Shown: piece after piece, positions 52,421 to 61,274 of the stretch | Layout of the letters: every line of letters begins with the position of its first letter | How positions within the stretch are numbered: position 1 is the stretch's first letter | Assembly: GCA_965226945.1 (NCBI GenBank) | Contig: OZ245717.1 | Span: 744,001-808,000 of the forward strand | Source of the DNA: SYLG01 sp965226945 | Lineage (GTDB): Bacteria > Planctomycetota > Planctomycetia > Gemmatales > Gemmataceae | Reading direction: 5' to 3' | DNA length: 64,000 nucleotides | Notes under the pieces: model-generated | What the model saw: the letters and a program-made list of their open reading frames with translations, nothing else | Databases searched by the model: none | Told to the model about the DNA's origin: nothing | Program-made: the position numbers and the translations under genes

Positions 52421-54436
52421 ATGAGTGATCGACGATTTTCGATCCGGAATGCACGGGCCCCTTGGCCGGCGAGATCGTTCTTGCTTGGCGTGGCTTCGTT
52501 GGTCGTTTTCCTTTCCGCCCTGGGCTTGATCGTATCGGCCCAGGCAGATCCAGCGGGGTCCACCGGAACCGGGTCGCAAAGCGCCGCGACTCAAGGTGGT
52601 GAAAGCTCCCAGACTCCAGACGAGCAAGCCGACCTGAATCGACTCGACGACAATCTGTTTGAAATCGTTTCGGGTTTTCGAGGACTGTTGATCGCGCATG
52701 AAAACCAGGCGATTCTGATCGACCCCTCCGTCGGTCCTGAGATCCTGCAAAAAAAAGGCTTTGCGCCGAAGGTCAAGCAAGTCCTTTTGACCCGCCACGA
52801 CCGTCACATCGGCGATGTTGCGCTCTTGTGGCAGACTGCCGGCGTCCCCGTATTTGCGGGAAAGAAAACCGCCGAGATCCTCGAACCGCGCGCCGTGGAA
52901 AAATACTGGCGCGACATCGTTCCCTTGCGCAGGTCGGCCGTCCTTCATTTCATGCCGGCAGCCGGCATCGTTTGCCAGGCCTGTCCTGAGTCGATCGACT
53001 TTGGTCCCTGGACCATTCGCCCCCTCCCCTTGCCCGGTCCGGCGCCCGATCAAACGGGTTATCGACTCAGCCATCAGGATCGGCCGCAAAAATCCTGGTT
53101 GATCTGCGGCCATCTGACGACCGGTTCAGGCAAGATCTTCGCGCCTTACACAACCGACTGGGATCACTGGACCGACGCCGGACTCAAAGCCCATTCCCGT
53201 TCGATCGATCAGGCGATTGCCCTCGCGCCGCAAACGGTTCTCCCCGCGGCTGGCCCGGTGATCGATCGCAATCCCGTGGCATTGCTTCAGGATTTGAAGA
53301 AGCGAGTCGATGAAGCGGCGTTCCTGAAGAGCTTTGAGCGCTTCACCAAGGAGCGGTTGAAAAACCCACCCAACTACCCGTTCCTGGCCCGAGAGCAGGC
53401 CGAATCGAACGGCTCCAAACCCTGGTCGCGCCTATCTGCGCATCTCTGGAATACGGGCAATACGTTTGTGCTCGCCTCGCAATCGGGGGACTTCCTTGTC
53501 ATCGATCCCTGGGATCCCCATAGCGCCAAGCAGATCCCACTTTTGCGCGAACAACAAAAACTGGGAAAGTTAGAGGGTATTTTTTGCTCTCATGCCCACT
53601 TCGATCATTTCGATGGCATTTATTCGATCCTCGAAAAGCTAGGTGAGGGAGCCAAGCCAAAATTATGGACGGCCAAATCGGTGGCTTTGCCATTGGAGAA
53701 CCCGTTCCAACTTTGGGCGCCGTTTCTGGATCAACGGAAAATCGTCTTCGATGAAACCTTCGAAGAAGGACGGTCGCTCACCTGGAGAGAATACTCCTTT
53801 CGCTTTTATGATTTGCCAGGGCAAACCCGCTTCGCGATGGCCCTGGAAACGACAATCGACGGTCACCGATCGCTGTTCAGCGGCGACAACTTTTTCCATC
53901 AAGATCAGTTCAGCGGCAGCGGCGGCTGGATGGGGATGAATCGAAGCACGCCGCTTGGCTATGCGGCCTCCGCAGGCAAGGTGCTCGACCTGGCTCCGGA
54001 ATGGGTGCTGGCCGAACATGGCGGTCCCTTCGCCTTTGACCGCGAGGATTTCCGCCGGCGCCAACTTTGGGGACAGGCAGCGGCCAAGGCCGCCGACGCC
54101 CTTTGCCTGTCGGGAAACCATCTCGTCGACTGGAATCCCCACCGGATCCGTTTGGAACCCATTCTGATTCAGCAACCGAACGCAAACCAAACCGAATCTC
54201 GCCTTGAACTCCTCAATCCGGCAGAACGCAGCCAAAAGATCAGCCTTGGCAGGATCCATCCGACCGAAACGCCTCGGTCGAAGCCGCCGGCGCCTATCGT
54301 GTTGGCAGGCGGTGATCGCCAATCTCACCCGTATCCCTGGAGGTCTGCGTCCCGGGGTTCCCTTGAGGTCCGCACGATTTCTCTTTGGGAAGACGGTCAA
54401 ATCTCCCAGGCCGATTGCTTCCAGATCCTGAAATAG
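52421..54436 (+). CDS. Exported protein with two metallo-beta-lactamase domains, the first degenerate
   Basis: 671 residues. N-terminal membrane/signal segment (residues 17-40: ARSFLLGVASLVVFLSALGL). Domain 1 (residues 75-300) keeps the MBL fold (ENQAILIDPSVGPEIL) but its metal motif is reduced to TRHDRHIGDVALL in place of HxHxDH. Domain 2 (about 345-590) has an intact CSHAHFDHFDGIYS near residue 390 and FSGDNFFHQDQFSGSG, with a C-terminal H (LAEHGG). So only domain 2 is expected to bind metals. It follows the PVC cytochrome gene by 67 nt. Hydrolytic substrate unknown. Confidence 0.82.
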   Translation: MSDRRFSIRNARAPWPARSFLLGVASLVVFLSALGLIVSAQADPAGSTGTGSQSAATQGGESSQTPDEQADLNRLDDNLFEIVSGFRGLLIAHENQAILIDPSVGPEILQKKGFAPKVKQVLLTRHDRHIGDVALLWQTAGVPVFAGKKTAEILEPRAVEKYWRDIVPLRRSAVLHFMPAAGIVCQACPESIDFGPWTIRPLPLPGPAPDQTGYRLSHQDRPQKSWLICGHLTTGSGKIFAPYTTDWDHWTDAGLKAHSRSIDQAIALAPQTVLPAAGPVIDRNPVALLQDLKKRVDEAAFLKSFERFTKERLKNPPNYPFLAREQAESNGSKPWSRLSAHLWNTGNTFVLASQSGDFLVIDPWDPHSAKQIPLLREQQKLGKLEGIFCSHAHFDHFDGIYSILEKLGEGAKPKLWTAKSVALPLENPFQLWAPFLDQRKIVFDETFEEGRSLTWREYSFRFYDLPGQTRFAMALETTIDGHRSLFSGDNFFHQDQFSGSGGWMGMNRSTPLGYAASAGKVLDLAPEWVLAEHGGPFAFDREDFRRRQLWGQAAAKAADALCLSGNHLVDWNPHRIRLEPILIQQPNANQTESRLELLNPAERSQKISLGRIHPTETPRSKPPAPIVLAGGDRQSHPYPWRSASRGSLEVRTISLWEDGQISQADCFQILK

Positions 54437-54617
54437 CCGGCACGCGCCGGGTGTATTGGGTAAAGGAAATCGATTTTGGTGGATCCGCAACAGCATGCAG
54501 CCTCCCTTTGCGCCCAAGGAGCCCAATCTCCTTGTCCCCAAAGGGCTAAAGACCTAAGATGGCATGGCTTGGCGAACCTGATTTCCTTTTTTTTGGGCCC
54601 CTAATCGGAAATATTCG

Positions 54618-57600
54618 ATGCTCGACGGCCGATCGTTTTTGCGAGACCGAGAACTCCTTTACAGCGACACGGTGGGTAAAGATGCCTGCGGCATCGGCGG
54701 CATCGCCACGAATGACGGTAAACCGTGCCGAGAGCTGGTGGAACGGTCGATCATCGCAATCCGAGCCATGGAACACCGGGGCGGCGTTTGCGGCAGCGCG
54801 GGCGACGGCGCGGGAATCACCTTTCAGCTGCCCAAAGAGTTCTTTCGTGCGGAAGCCGTTCGGCTGGCCGGCGATCGCTTGCAAATCGAAGACGACGACC
54901 AGATCATCGTCGGCGTGTTCTTTCTGTCGGACAAGCACCCCGAAACCAAAAATCGCGCCCGCAAGCTGATTGAAAAAACCCTGACCGAAGGAGATTTCAC
55001 CGAGATCGTCGGCTGGCGGCCGGTTCCCGTCAACCCCCAAGCCATCTCGAAGGAGGCCCTGGAATCGGCCCCCGCCATCGAGCAGTTGATCTTGCGCGCC
55101 AAGGCCAACCCGGCCGACCAGAACCAACTGGCCCTCGAGAAGGAACTTTTTCATCGCCGGCTGGCCCTGCGAGAAGCCGCCCTTGGTGAGAAACTTGATA
55201 TCTATGTGCCTTCGCTCTCCTCGAAGCTCGTGAGCTATAAAGGCCTTTTCACCAGTTTCCAATTGACCGATTTCTATCTCGATTTGCATCACGCCAAATT
55301 CGAAGCCGGCATCGCCATTTTCCACCGGCGCTATTCGACCAACACCTACCCCAACTGGAAATTGGCCCAGCCGTTCCGCTTTGGCTGCCACAACGGGGAA
55401 ATCAATACCGTCAAAACCAACCGCAATGCGGTCTACGCCTATTCACGCGGCCTTGATCCGATTCCGCCCGGCGGCAATCTTTGCACGCCGCAAATGAGCG
55501 ACTCGGCCAGCCTGGATGAATGGGTCGAACATCTTGTACTCGACAAGGGCTGGAGCCTGGCCCGCGCCATTCGCTTGACCGTGCCTCCCGCCTGGGAAGG
55601 CGAACCGGAACTTTGGGGGCCCGAGGCGGTCGATCTGTTCACCTGGTGCCGGCGTGCACTGGGCAGCCTGTGCGCCTGGGACGGCCCCGCCGGCCTGACC
55701 ACGACCGACGGAACGGTCCTTGTCGGTCAGGTCGACCGGATGGGACTGCGCCCGGTTCGCTGGTGCGCCGACAAGAGGGGATGGCTTTATATCGGTTCGG
55801 AATCGGGCGTCTTTGGACTCGAGGCGAACACGATCGTCGCATCGGGCCAGCTTCAGCCCGGCCAGATGATCATGCTCGATACCGCCACCGGCGAACGCCT
55901 CGATAGCTACCAGGTCATGGCCCGCATTTGCGCCGAAGCCAAGGCCGAGGCGGGCATGAGCCTGCACGAGATCAATCGCAACCAGATCCTGGTGCCCGAA
56001 TCGTTCGACTTCGCCTCGCAGATCGAAGATCAAGTCCACCAGGTGATGCAAAAGCGCAACTGGACCGTGGACCATCTGCTCCAGGCCCATGGCTGGGAAT
56101 TCGAACGGGCCATTTTCGTCAAGGACATGGCGAAACTCAAGAAGGAACCGCTTTCTTCGATGGGTTTCGACCGCGTGCTCACGATTTTCTCGATGCAGCA
56201 CCAGACCCTGTTCAAATACCTGCAACAGACCTTCGCCGAAGTGACCAATCCGCCGATCGATCCCTATCGCGAAGGCGGGGCGATGTCCTTGGTCAGCTAC
56301 CTGGGCCGCAGCCCGCTGGTGAGTGCCAACCCCGAGGCGATGCCCTGCAAGCAAATGGAGCTCTCGACACCGGTCATTGCCGATGCCGTCGTGGAAGAAA
56401 TCCGCCGCCAGGAAGTGCTTGGCTTCAAGTCTCTCTCCGCGGTTTTCCCGCTCTCAGGCGGCGCCGAATCGCTCAAGGAAAGCCTGCACCGTCTTCGCAG
56501 TGAGGCCGAGCGGGCCGTGCATGACGGCTTCAATGTTCTCTGTATTTCCGATAAAGACGCATTCCTTGATGGCTTTGCTCCCATTCCGAGCCTCTTGGCG
56601 CTGGGCGCGGTCCACACCTACCTTTCAAGCCAGGGGTTGCGCGGCCGCTGCAGCCTGGTCGTGCAAGCCGGCGACATTCAAGAAGGCCATGACATCGCCT
56701 GCCTCGTCGGCTTTGGCGCCGACGCGGTCCACCCTTACCTCATGTTGCGGCTCATCCGCAACGGCCTGACCTTCAAGGATCCCGACACGAAGCAGGAATG
56801 GTCGTTGTCGGCGCGCGAATGCCTGGAAAACCTGTTCGCGGCGCTTGAAGACACCTTCAAGAAGATCATTTCGAAGATGGGGATCACCACGGCCGAAGGC
56901 TACCGTGGGGCTCTCTTGTTCGAAGCGGTCGGCTTTGGCAAGGAACTCATGGACTTCCTGGGCGAACTGCCCTCGCGTATTGGCGGGATCGGCCTCAAGG
57001 AACTCGTTGAGGATGCGCAGTACCGCCTGGGCCGCACCGAAAACATGCAGGTGCTTGGCCGCAACCGCGACTACCACGCCTTCAATGCCAAGGTGCGCAT
57101 GGCCCTGCGTAAAGCGGCGATCGCCGGCAGCGCGGCCAGTTTGCCGGTGGCCGATCCGAACCCCGGACGAAAGGCCGAGCCGGAAGGGGAAGGCGGCGGC
57201 GAAGCGGCGTACCTGCCTGCCGCGAGCAATCCGCTGACCTCGACGCCGGAATACACCGAATTCAGTTCGATGATCAGCGCGCGCACGCCCACCTGCTTGC
57301 GCGACCTGTTCACGCTCGCCGAATCGGAAAACCCGGTCGATCTGGCCGAAGTGCAACCCGGCATCGACCTGGTGCGCAATCATTTCCGCGGCGCGGCCAT
57401 GAGCCACGGCGCCTTGACCCGCTCGTCGCATCAAGACATTGCCGCGGCCTTCAACGATTTAGGCGGCATGAGCAATTCGGGCGAAGGCGGCGAGGCGCGC
57501 TATCGCAACGACACGCCCGCACGATCGGGTCAGGAGTTGTGGAAGCGGGTCGAGGAAGAGCGGAAGGCCAATTTGCAGGGCCTGACTCTCGACGGCAACA

Positions 57601-59354
57601 CGAAGAAGAGCCGGCTGCGCAGCAAGATTCGCCAGATCGCCTCGGGGCGTTTCGGCGTCGATGCCGAGTATCTGATCAACGGCGACGAACTGCAGATCAA
57701 GATGGCCCAGGGCGCCAAGCCTGGCGAAGGCGGCCAGTTGATGGGCAAAAAGGTGACGACGGAGATCGCCGAAATCCGTTATGGCAAGCCGGGCAACGAC
57801 CTGATCAGCCCGCCGCCGCATCATGATATCTATTCGATCGAAGATCTCGCGCAATTGATCTACGACTTGAAGGCGATCAATCCGGGCGTCCCCGTTTCCG
57901 TGAAGCTCGTCGCGGTCGATAACATCGGCACGATTGCCGTGGGCGTGGCGAAGGCGGGCGCCGACATCATCGAGATCGATGGCATCGGCGGCGGCACCGG
58001 CGCGGCGATGGTTTCGTCGAAAGAGCATTGCGGCTTACCAAGTGAAATGGGCCTCTCCGAAGCCCATCAGGCGCTGGTGGTCAATGGCCTTCGTCGCAAG
58101 GTGATTTTGCGCGTGGGCGGCGGCATCAAGAACGGCCCCGACGTGATCAAGTATGCGCTTTTGGGCGCGGATGAGTTTTCGCTGGGCCAGGCCCTCATGG
58201 TTTCGGTCGGCTGCATCGTTTGCAAGAGTTGCCATATCCCCAATTGCCCGACCGGCATCACCGGGACGCAGGGCGAGTACAAGGGTGACCCGGAACACAC
58301 CAAGGCCTACCTTCTGGGGCTGGCCGAGGAAGTGCGCTGCCTTCTGGGCAAGCTGGGAGCACGCCACGTCAAGGAGCTTTGCGGCCGCAGCGAACTGCTG
58401 GTGCGTCGCACGGGACTTCCTGGCCGCGCCGACATGGTCGATATCAGCCGCTTCATTGCGCCGGATATGGCGATTTCGCGCCTGGAAGGCCATTTCCCCG
58501 ACGCGCCCGCCGGTGTCTGCGCACCGGGTGAAGGGTTGAGCCTCAATGAGCGCATCATTCATGCCGCCAAGGATGCGATCGAGACGGCGAACAACGCCGA
58601 TCTGGTTTTCAAGATTCGCAATAGCGACCGCGCCGCGGGTGCGACCGCTTCCGGTTTGATCGCGAAGATTTATGGGCGTGAGGGAATGCCTCATGGCAAA
58701 AGGATCAAGGTGCGCTTCGAAGGCGAAGCGGGCCAGAGCTTTGGCGCCTGGTGCGTCAATTCGCTGGATTTGGAACTGAAGGGTGTCGCGCAGGACGGCG
58801 TGGCCAAGGGAATTTCGGGCGGCGTGGTCGCGGTGACGCTCGACTACACCCACACCAAGATGGGCGATGAGATCCTGAGCGTTGCGGGCAATAATGTCGG
58901 CTACGGCGCCACGGGTGGGCAGATCTATATTGGCGGCTGCGCTGGGCATCGCCTTGGCATTCGCAACTCGGGCGCCACCATCGTTGCCGAAGCGGCGGGC
59001 AAATATGCCTGCGAATACCAGACACGAGGCCGGGTGTTGATCCTCGGGCCAGTCGAAAACGAAATCGGCTCCGGGATGACCGGAGGCGAGTTATTCACCT
59101 ATGACCCGCACAACGAGGTCCCGGCCAAGCTGCACACGCGCAGCGTCGCGGTGATCGATTGCAACTATGTCGATTACGAATGGATCCATCCGCTGATCAT
59201 CGGCTTCCACGCCAAAACGGGAAGCCGCCGGGCCGAGTGGATCCTCAAGAACTGGGCCGAAGTGCGCCGCAGCCGCAAGCTGCGCAAGATTGTTCCCCTT
59301 GCAGTGGCCCGCAAGGCTGAAGATTTCATTGCGGCCGGTTCGAACGCGGGTTAA
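54618..59354 (+). CDS. gltB: Glutamate synthase large subunit (GltB)
   Basis: 1578 residues. N-terminal glutaminase: after a 23-residue leader the nucleophile Cys24 is in DACGIGGIATND; CHNGEINTVKTNR and GPAGLTTTDGTVL follow. The central domain is about residues 440-780; the FMN-binding synthase domain (about 850-1230) has DLISPPPHHDIYSIEDLAQL, GTGAAMVSSKEH and the 3Fe-4S cysteines in CIVCKSCHIPNCPTG. The C-terminal GXGXG domain (about 1300-1560) includes GNNVGYGATGGQIYIGG. It makes two glutamates from glutamine and 2-oxoglutarate. A 20-30 residue insert rich in Gly/Glu sits near residue 850. The small subunit GltD is not in the window. Confidence 0.95.
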   Translation: MLDGRSFLRDRELLYSDTVGKDACGIGGIATNDGKPCRELVERSIIAIRAMEHRGGVCGSAGDGAGITFQLPKEFFRAEAVRLAGDRLQIEDDDQIIVGVFFLSDKHPETKNRARKLIEKTLTEGDFTEIVGWRPVPVNPQAISKEALESAPAIEQLILRAKANPADQNQLALEKELFHRRLALREAALGEKLDIYVPSLSSKLVSYKGLFTSFQLTDFYLDLHHAKFEAGIAIFHRRYSTNTYPNWKLAQPFRFGCHNGEINTVKTNRNAVYAYSRGLDPIPPGGNLCTPQMSDSASLDEWVEHLVLDKGWSLARAIRLTVPPAWEGEPELWGPEAVDLFTWCRRALGSLCAWDGPAGLTTTDGTVLVGQVDRMGLRPVRWCADKRGWLYIGSESGVFGLEANTIVASGQLQPGQMIMLDTATGERLDSYQVMARICAEAKAEAGMSLHEINRNQILVPESFDFASQIEDQVHQVMQKRNWTVDHLLQAHGWEFERAIFVKDMAKLKKEPLSSMGFDRVLTIFSMQHQTLFKYLQQTFAEVTNPPIDPYREGGAMSLVSYLGRSPLVSANPEAMPCKQMELSTPVIADAVVEEIRRQEVLGFKSLSAVFPLSGGAESLKESLHRLRSEAERAVHDGFNVLCISDKDAFLDGFAPIPSLLALGAVHTYLSSQGLRGRCSLVVQAGDIQEGHDIACLVGFGADAVHPYLMLRLIRNGLTFKDPDTKQEWSLSARECLENLFAALEDTFKKIISKMGITTAEGYRGALLFEAVGFGKELMDFLGELPSRIGGIGLKELVEDAQYRLGRTENMQVLGRNRDYHAFNAKVRMALRKAAIAGSAASLPVADPNPGRKAEPEGEGGGEAAYLPAASNPLTSTPEYTEFSSMISARTPTCLRDLFTLAESENPVDLAEVQPGIDLVRNHFRGAAMSHGALTRSSHQDIAAAFNDLGGMSNSGEGGEARYRNDTPARSGQELWKRVEEERKANLQGLTLDGNTKKSRLRSKIRQIASGRFGVDAEYLINGDELQIKMAQGAKPGEGGQLMGKKVTTEIAEIRYGKPGNDLISPPPHHDIYSIEDLAQLIYDLKAINPGVPVSVKLVAVDNIGTIAVGVAKAGADIIEIDGIGGGTGAAMVSSKEHCGLPSEMGLSEAHQALVVNGLRRKVILRVGGGIKNGPDVIKYALLGADEFSLGQALMVSVGCIVCKSCHIPNCPTGITGTQGEYKGDPEHTKAYLLGLAEEVRCLLGKLGARHVKELCGRSELLVRRTGLPGRADMVDISRFIAPDMAISRLEGHFPDAPAGVCAPGEGLSLNERIIHAAKDAIETANNADLVFKIRNSDRAAGATASGLIAKIYGREGMPHGKRIKVRFEGEAGQSFGAWCVNSLDLELKGVAQDGVAKGISGGVVAVTLDYTHTKMGDEILSVAGNNVGYGATGGQIYIGGCAGHRLGIRNSGATIVAEAAGKYACEYQTRGRVLILGPVENEIGSGMTGGELFTYDPHNEVPAKLHTRSVAVIDCNYVDYEWIHPLIIGFHAKTGSRRAEWILKNWAEVRRSRKLRKIVPLAVARKAEDFIAAGSNAG

Positions 59355-59405
59355 GGCTCGAACGCGGATTAGGGTTCGAGCCGGCTCGAACGCAGTTAGG
59401 GTTTT
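59337..59405. repeat. Short repeat tract around the gltB 3' end
   Basis: Four related units with the core TCGAACGC (GGTTCGAACGCGGGTTAAGG, GCTCGAACGCGGATTAGGG, a short TTCGAGCCGG unit and CTCGAACGCAGTTAGGG) run from the last codons of gltB into the spacer. Another copy (GGTTCGAACGCGAGGG) stands directly after the IS630 element at 60665, so the element lies within or beside this repeat. Confidence 0.6.
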
Positions 59406-59524
59406 AAAGATGGTTAAGATTCGAAAGGAGGCCTAGTGCTCCGAAACCTTAAAGATTTAGGGTAGGGGAGAGCTGGTTCGATCCGATAGAGATAGAAATG
59501 GTATCAGCCAAGGAGGGCGACGCC

Positions 59525-59962
59525 ATGATGAAGAAGTTTCTCGTACGGCTAAGTGATGTAGAACGCCAGGAACTCGAACAGATTGTGCGGAAGTTCAAAG
59601 GTTCGTCCCAGAAGGTGCGACGAGCTCAAATCCTTTTGAAGGCCGATGCCGATGGCCCGGCTTGGGCTGACGCCCGGATTGCCGAGGCCTTCGGTTGCCG
59701 TACTAAGACTGTTGAGAATGTTCGAGAGCGGCTTGTGACGGAAGGATTCAGACTCACTCTTGATGGCTGCCCGCATGCTCGACGTCCTAAATTGCTTACC
59801 GGTAGCCAGGAAGCAAGAATCATTGCGATGCGACTCGGCACCCCTCCTAAAGGCTACGTGAACTGGACCTTGCAATTGCTAGCCGATCGAGTCGTGGAGC
59901 TGCGAATTGTGCCAGCCATCAGCGCTCAGACCGTCTTTCGCACGCTTAAAAAAACGAAGTAA
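59525..59962 (+). CDS. IS630 transposase, N-terminal part (orfA)
   Basis: 145 residues from the ATG at 59525, with AAGGAGG 9 nt upstream; an earlier in-frame start exists at 59498. Helix-turn-helix DNA-binding segment: LSDVERQELEQIVRKFKGSS, RRAQILLKADADGPAW, IAEAFGCRTKTVENVRERLV. It ends at FRTLKKTK. At the end a run of seven A (CTTAAAAAAACG) permits a -1 shift into the orfB frame, giving RTLKK-NEVTGRKLQYWVIPP, a join that matches unbroken members of the family. Confidence 0.85.
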   Translation: MMKKFLVRLSDVERQELEQIVRKFKGSSQKVRRAQILLKADADGPAWADARIAEAFGCRTKTVENVRERLVTEGFRLTLDGCPHARRPKLLTGSQEARIIAMRLGTPPKGYVNWTLQLLADRVVELRIVPAISAQTVFRTLKKTK

Positions 59963-59973
59963 CCGGCCGTAAA

Positions 59974-60657
59974 TTGCAATATTGGGTCATTCCGCCAATG
60001 GCCGACGCCGAGTTCGCGGCAGGAATGGAAGCGGTGTTGGATGTTTACGAGAGGCCGCACGACCCTGACGTTCCGGTGCTGGCGATGGATGAACAGCCAG
60101 TTCAACTACTGAGTGAGACCCGGCAACCGATTGCAGCAAAGAAGGGCCATCCAAGACGAGTTGACTACGAGTACGAACGGGCAGGAACGGCAAGCCTGTT
60201 TATGTTCTGTGAACCGCTGGCTGGATGGCGCCAGGCGACAGTCCGCCCACAACGGACCAAAGTTGACTGGGCCATTGAAGTAGCAGCCTTACTCCGCGGC
60301 CGCTATGCGCAGATCGAGAAAGTGATCCTGGTATGCGATAACCTGAACACGCATACGGCAGGAGCCTTTTACGAGGCATTCGAACCTGAAACAGCGCGGT
60401 CTTTCGTGAAGCGGGTACAGTTCTGCCATACGCCGGTCCACGGAAGTTGGCTCAACGTCGCAGAGTGCGAATTAAGTGCATTGACGAGGCAGTGTACTAA
60501 GACTCGCCGTTTTCCCACAATGAGAGCATTGCGAGAAGAAACTTCTGCTTGGCAAAATTCCATCAATCAGCGCCAGAGGGGCGTCGACTGGCAATTCCGA
60601 GTCGCCGATGCCCGCGCGAAACTCAAATCAATCTACCCTAAACCAATATTGGAATGA
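59974..60657 (+). CDS. IS630 transposase, catalytic part (orfB)
   Basis: Frame is open from the A-run at about 59950 to 60657; coordinates begin at the first TTG, 59974, but the natural product is likely an orfA-orfB fusion by -1 frameshift. The DDE catalytic acids are all present: VLAMDEQPVQLLSE (D), ILVCDNLNTHTAGAFYEAF (D) and VHGSWLNVAECELSALTR (E). The protein cuts and joins the IS ends. The intact triad means this copy may still be mobile if the frameshift is used. Confidence 0.85.
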   Translation: MQYWVIPPMADAEFAAGMEAVLDVYERPHDPDVPVLAMDEQPVQLLSETRQPIAAKKGHPRRVDYEYERAGTASLFMFCEPLAGWRQATVRPQRTKVDWAIEVAALLRGRYAQIEKVILVCDNLNTHTAGAFYEAFEPETARSFVKRVQFCHTPVHGSWLNVAECELSALTRQCTKTRRFPTMRALREETSAWQNSINQRQRGVDWQFRVADARAKLKSIYPKPILE

Positions 60658-60795
60658 AGGACTAGGTTCGAACGCGAGGGTGAAAGGATGTAAACGTCCA
60701 CAAAAAGGGCGCGGACTTCTTGGCGCTTCTTTGCGCCTTCTCGGTGGTCATCTCCTATTTTCATTCGCCATTTACGATCCTAACGATTTACCACA

Positions 60796-61233
60796 ATGCG
60801 GCCCAAAAAAACGTCTGGGGAAGAGGTCCGCTTTTTCGAAGCCCCCGAAAGTAAGTTTGGGATGGGCAGCCTTTACAACCGGCCAGGTTCCCGCCAAGTC
60901 ACCGTGAAAACCCTTGCGGTGGACGATTTGATCCTTAACGAAGGCATAAAAAAGGTCGATTTGATCAAGATCGACATCGAAGGCTACGAAGTCAATGCGT
61001 TTCGAGGCGCGGAAAAACTACTCTCCCGGCCCGACGCCCCGCCGATCATTTTCGAGTTTAACGACTGGGGCGAAACGCCTGAAAAAATCGGCGCGCCGCC
61101 GGGTGAAGCTCAAAGGTATCTGAGGAGTTTGGGCTACCACACTCAGGCGGTGGAAAAGTGGCTGAAGAAGCCCGATCCGAGCACCGAGGTGATCACAAAA
61201 GGCGGAGCCAATATCGTGGCCTGGAAATCGTAA
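60796..61233 (+). pseudogene. 5'-truncated FkbM family methyltransferase
   Basis: Only the C-terminal part (145 residues) of an FkbM-type methyltransferase remains: EEVRFFEAPESKFGMGSLYN, DLIKIDIEGYEVNAFRGAE, IIFEFNDWGETPEK. The SAM-binding N-terminal half (motif I, VFDIGAN-type) is absent: upstream in frame there are stops, and the IS630 element lies only 130 nt away. So it is a remnant, probably left by an IS-linked deletion. The ATG used is not a proven start. An FkbM gene with both halves is present at 2980-3828. Confidence 0.75.
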
Positions 61234-61234
61234 T

Positions 61235-61274
61235 AGCTCAGCTCAGCTCAGCTCAGCTCAGCTCAGCTCAGCTC
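61235..61274. repeat. Pentanucleotide repeat (AGCTC)8
   Basis: Eight exact copies of AGCTC in tandem, 40 bases, directly after the stop of the FkbM fragment. The stop codon of the minus-strand glycosyltransferase (TGA at 61268-61270) lies inside it. Each unit shifts the frame, but because the glycosyltransferase stop lies in its first unit, copy-number changes would not alter its product. Confidence 0.9.

Larger units (their letters stand above)
59434..60664 (+). mobile_element. IS630 family insertion sequence
   Basis: About 1227 bp (59436-60662) bounded by TA dinucleotides (59434-59435 and 60663-60664), as expected for the TA target duplication of IS630. Terminal inverted repeats of about 30 bp end in an identical TTTAGGGTAG (59456-59465) and CTACCCTAAA (60633-60642); the outermost bases, GTGCTCC versus GTCCTTC, differ more. 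It contains one transposase split into two frames. Other copies should exist in the genome if it is active. Confidence 0.85.

Noticed and set aside
54437..54460. CCGGC/GCCGG stem after the MBL gene as a terminator
   Set aside because: Only five base pairs and no following T-run, so it is not convincing.
55443..58949. Several long minus-strand frames
   Set aside because: All are antisense to the conserved glutamate synthase domains.
61235..61274. CRISPR or phage-type repeat
   Set aside because: Units are only 5 bases with no spacers; no CRISPR array or cas gene was seen anywhere in the window.
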